Program-made: the position numbers and the translations under genes
The notes under the pieces: generated by a model
The model's database searches: none
What the model saw: the letters and a program-made list of their open reading frames with translations, nothing else
Told to the model about the DNA's origin: nothing
Part shown: positions 62,195 through 64,000 of the stretch, piece after piece
Layout of the letters: every line of letters begins with the position of its first letter
Numbering within the stretch: position 1 is the stretch's first letter
Source: JAEUOS01 sp031423955
GTDB lineage: Bacteria > Pseudomonadota > Gammaproteobacteria > Burkholderiales > JAEUOS01
Length of the DNA stretch: 64,000 nt
NCBI GenBank assembly: GCA_031423955.1
Contig: JANPGJ010000305.1
Coordinates: 1-64,000, forward strand
Direction: 5' to 3'

Positions 62195-62973
62195 CAGAAG
62201 CTCGCCAATTGGGAATTGCGTAGATCGGTGACCAGCATGCAGCCTGGCCTGTGGGTGATCGAGATTGGCGGCCGGGCGGCGCGAATCGCCGATTGCGGGG
62301 TCACCCCGCAGGCCCAGAACACCGGGACTTCGCCCGCCAGTATTTCTACCGCATCACCAAAATCGGGCCGCATGATGTCATCGATGCCGATTGACGCCGG
62401 GTCACCGAAATGAATTGGCGCACCGTGCACTCCCGGAAAACGCGAGGTGATCTGGATCGCCCGGATCGCGTTCGCAGGGCGCATCGGCCGCATCGACACC
62501 ACCAGCGGCCCGGCGAACGGGCCGGCCGGCGCGGTGGCGATGTTGGTGCGGTACATCGCGACATTGATGCCCTGCTCGATATGGCGCATGCGGATGCCGG
62601 CGTCGATCAATGCCTCTTCGAACGAGAACGAGCAGCCAATGACAAAACTGACCAGATCCTCGCGCCAGACTTGATTCAGATTGTCGAGGTCTCCCACGTT
62701 CTCGCCGTTGCGCCACAGGCAATAGCCCGACAGGTCGGTGCGGATGTCAAGCTCCGCGCCCAGCGCCGGAATATGCGGGCTGCCCGGTTCGCTCATGCCG
62801 ATGATCGGGCAGGGCTTCGGATTCCGCTGGCAAAAGCGCAGAAAATCCGCCGCGTGGCTGGCGGGCAGTATCGCCAGATTGCCCTGCACATGGCCTGGCG
62901 CCATGCCGGGGGTCGGTCCGGTATGGTCGCCGCGGCGAATCGCGAGGCGTGCTGCGAGAGAGGTCGGGGTCAT
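62194..62973 (-). CDS. DUF1445 protein, putative hydro-lyase / D-glutamate cyclase type
   Basis: A 259-aa member of the DUF1445 family. The related mammalian enzyme converts D-glutamate to 5-oxo-D-proline. Family segments: GMAPGHVQGNLAILP, FVIGCSFSFEEALIDAGI, GPLVVSMRPM, VFWACGVTPQSAI and HRPGCMLVTDL. It lies directly upstream of the oxoprolinase gene, a pairing that fits glutamate/pyroglutamate metabolism. The exact reaction is unproven here. Confidence 0.87.
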   Translation of the reverse strand: MTPTSLAARLAIRRGDHTGPTPGMAPGHVQGNLAILPASHAADFLRFCQRNPKPCPIIGMSEPGSPHIPALGAELDIRTDLSGYCLWRNGENVGDLDNLNQVWREDLVSFVIGCSFSFEEALIDAGIRMRHIEQGINVAMYRTNIATAPAGPFAGPLVVSMRPMRPANAIRAIQITSRFPGVHGAPIHFGDPASIGIDDIMRPDFGDAVEILAGEVPVFWACGVTPQSAIRAARPPISITHRPGCMLVTDLRNSQLASF

Positions 62974-63102
62974 GGTCTAGACTATGTTGGACAGGCGCTG
63001 CGATGCGCGACGTGGGTTGCGATCAGCATTTGTAGCTCGGGAGAAGTTTAACCGAGCGCCCGACAAACGCCCCTGACAAACCACAAGCAAGGCATGTTCC
63101 AG

Positions 63103-64000
63103 ATGAGCAAATCCCACCAGAAGCCGTACCGTTCGAATATCACCACCGCAGGCATGGACCGGGTGGCACATCGAGCCTTCATGCGCGCCACCGGCATGGA
63201 CGACGACGCGATGGCCAAGCCATTCATCGGCGTCATGAGCACCCATGGTGAAAATACCCCGTGCTCGATGTCATTGCGGCCGCAGGCCGACGCCGCCCGG
63301 CTTGGCGTCGCCGCGGCCGGTGGCACACCGATCGAATTCACCACTGTTTCGGTGTCCGACGGCACCTCGATGAACCACAAGGGCATGCGCATGAGCCTGG
63401 TGTCACGCGAGTTGATCGCCGACAGCATCGAACTGGTGATGCGCGGCCACGCCTATGACGGATTCATCGGATTCGCCGGCTGCGACAAGACCCTGCCAGG
63501 CGTGATGATGGCGATGGTTCGCCTGAACTGCCCGTCGGTGTTCATGTACGGCGGCGCGATGCTGCCCGGCGAGTGGCGCGGCAAGCCGGCCACGGTGCTG
63601 ACCGCCTACGAGGCGGTTGGCGGGGTTCTCGCCGGCACCTTCAGCGAAGCCGACCTGGCCGAACTGGAACTGCATTGCGCACCGACTGTCGGCTCGTGCC
63701 CCGGCCAGTTCACCGCCAACACGATGGCGATGGTCTCGGAGACCCTGGGCCTGGCGATCCCCGGGTCGGCGATGATGCCCGCGGTCTACTCGCAGCGCCT
63801 GGCGCTGGCGCGCCGTGCCGGGCAGATCGTGATGCGCATCCTGCAGGACGGCGGGCCATTGCCGCGTGACCTGGTCACCCGCAAGAGTATTGAAAACGCC
63901 TGCGCAGTCGTCGCCGCAACCGGCGGCTCGACAAACGCCGGCCTGCACCTGCCGGCGATCGCCCATGAAGCAGGGGTTCGCTTCAGCATGGATGATGTAG
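63103..64000 (+). CDS. ilvD: Dihydroxy-acid dehydratase (IlvD/Edd family), N-terminal part
   Basis: The first ~299 residues of an IlvD-type dehydratase; the window ends inside the gene. In branched-chain amino acid synthesis the enzyme dehydrates 2,3-dihydroxy acids with an Fe-S cluster. Cluster and active-site motifs are visible: GVMSTHGENTPCSM, FAGCDKTLPGVMMAM, TVGSCPGQFTANTMAM and GGSTNAGLHLPAIAHEAG. ATG 63103 lies about 10 bases after AAGG; ATG 63094 in the same frame is possible. A sugar-acid dehydratase paralogue cannot be excluded. Confidence 0.9.
   Translation, partial: MSKSHQKPYRSNITTAGMDRVAHRAFMRATGMDDDAMAKPFIGVMSTHGENTPCSMSLRPQADAARLGVAAAGGTPIEFTTVSVSDGTSMNHKGMRMSLVSRELIADSIELVMRGHAYDGFIGFAGCDKTLPGVMMAMVRLNCPSVFMYGGAMLPGEWRGKPATVLTAYEAVGGVLAGTFSEADLAELELHCAPTVGSCPGQFTANTMAMVSETLGLAIPGSAMMPAVYSQRLALARRAGQIVMRILQDGGPLPRDLVTRKSIENACAVVAATGGSTNAGLHLPAIAHEAGVRFSMDDV

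Overview
This 64 kb window is ordinary, GC-rich, densely packed bacterial chromosome. It almost certainly comes from a betaproteobacterium of the Burkholderiales type. The evidence is gene order: ndk-rlmN-pilW-rodZ-ispG-hisS-yfgM-bamB; rpoE-rseA-rseB-degP-lepA-lepB-DUF4845-rnc-era-recO-pdxJ-acpS-nagZ; and yceD-rpmF-plsX-fabHDG-acpP-fabF. A BktB-type thiolase, DUF1631 and DUF6352 proteins fit the same group. I see no phage, insertion sequence, CRISPR array, rRNA or plasmid gene. One tRNA gene (Leu, UAG) is present.

Layout. Positions 1-1.7 kb hold the start of clpP, complete tig and tRNA-Leu, all on the minus strand. Positions 1.9-7.4 kb (plus) hold a hypothetical protein, a response regulator with a TPR-like tail, a very small gene with its own promoter and terminator, and the squalene genes hpnC, hpnD and hpnE. 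Positions 7.4-19.2 kb (minus) hold the outer-membrane assembly, tRNA charging, isoprenoid, cell-shape, pilus and RNA-modification cluster, then tilS, accA, an AlkA-type glycosylase and a DUF6352 protein. Positions 19.2-21.6 kb (plus) carry a PP2C phosphatase and an extradiol/VOC protein preceded by a 33-codon ORF. Positions 21.7-26.2 kb (minus) are a branched-chain-type ABC transporter whose only binding protein is a TakP-like TRAP protein. Positions 26.4-45.0 kb (minus) hold the three housekeeping blocks: late lipid/RNA/translation genes, the sigma-E envelope stress module, and fatty-acid/phospholipid synthesis.

Positions 45.3-58.4 kb are mixed: maf and an RsmI-like methylase, a PucG-like aminotransferase behind two palindromic operators, a spermidine-synthase-like protein, a polysaccharide deacetylase, comEC, DUF1631, a HEAT/TPR protein, DUF2461, bktB and a small cytochrome c. 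Positions 58.6-63.0 kb hold a fused 5-oxoprolinase translationally coupled to a D-glutamate-cyclase-type protein. The window ends inside an ilvD-type dehydratase.

Many genes overlap by ATGA or GTGA, so translational coupling is the rule. No dramatic new system is evident. The best leads are the small transcription unit and possible attenuator before hpnC (4062-4300), the TakP-like protein in a liv operon (21718-26216), the 33-codon ORF abutting the VOC gene (20593-20694), the paired operators at 47982-48010, and the long AT-rich dyad at 54979-55015. Starts were chosen by overlap, Shine-Dalgarno match and family length, and no homology search was possible.
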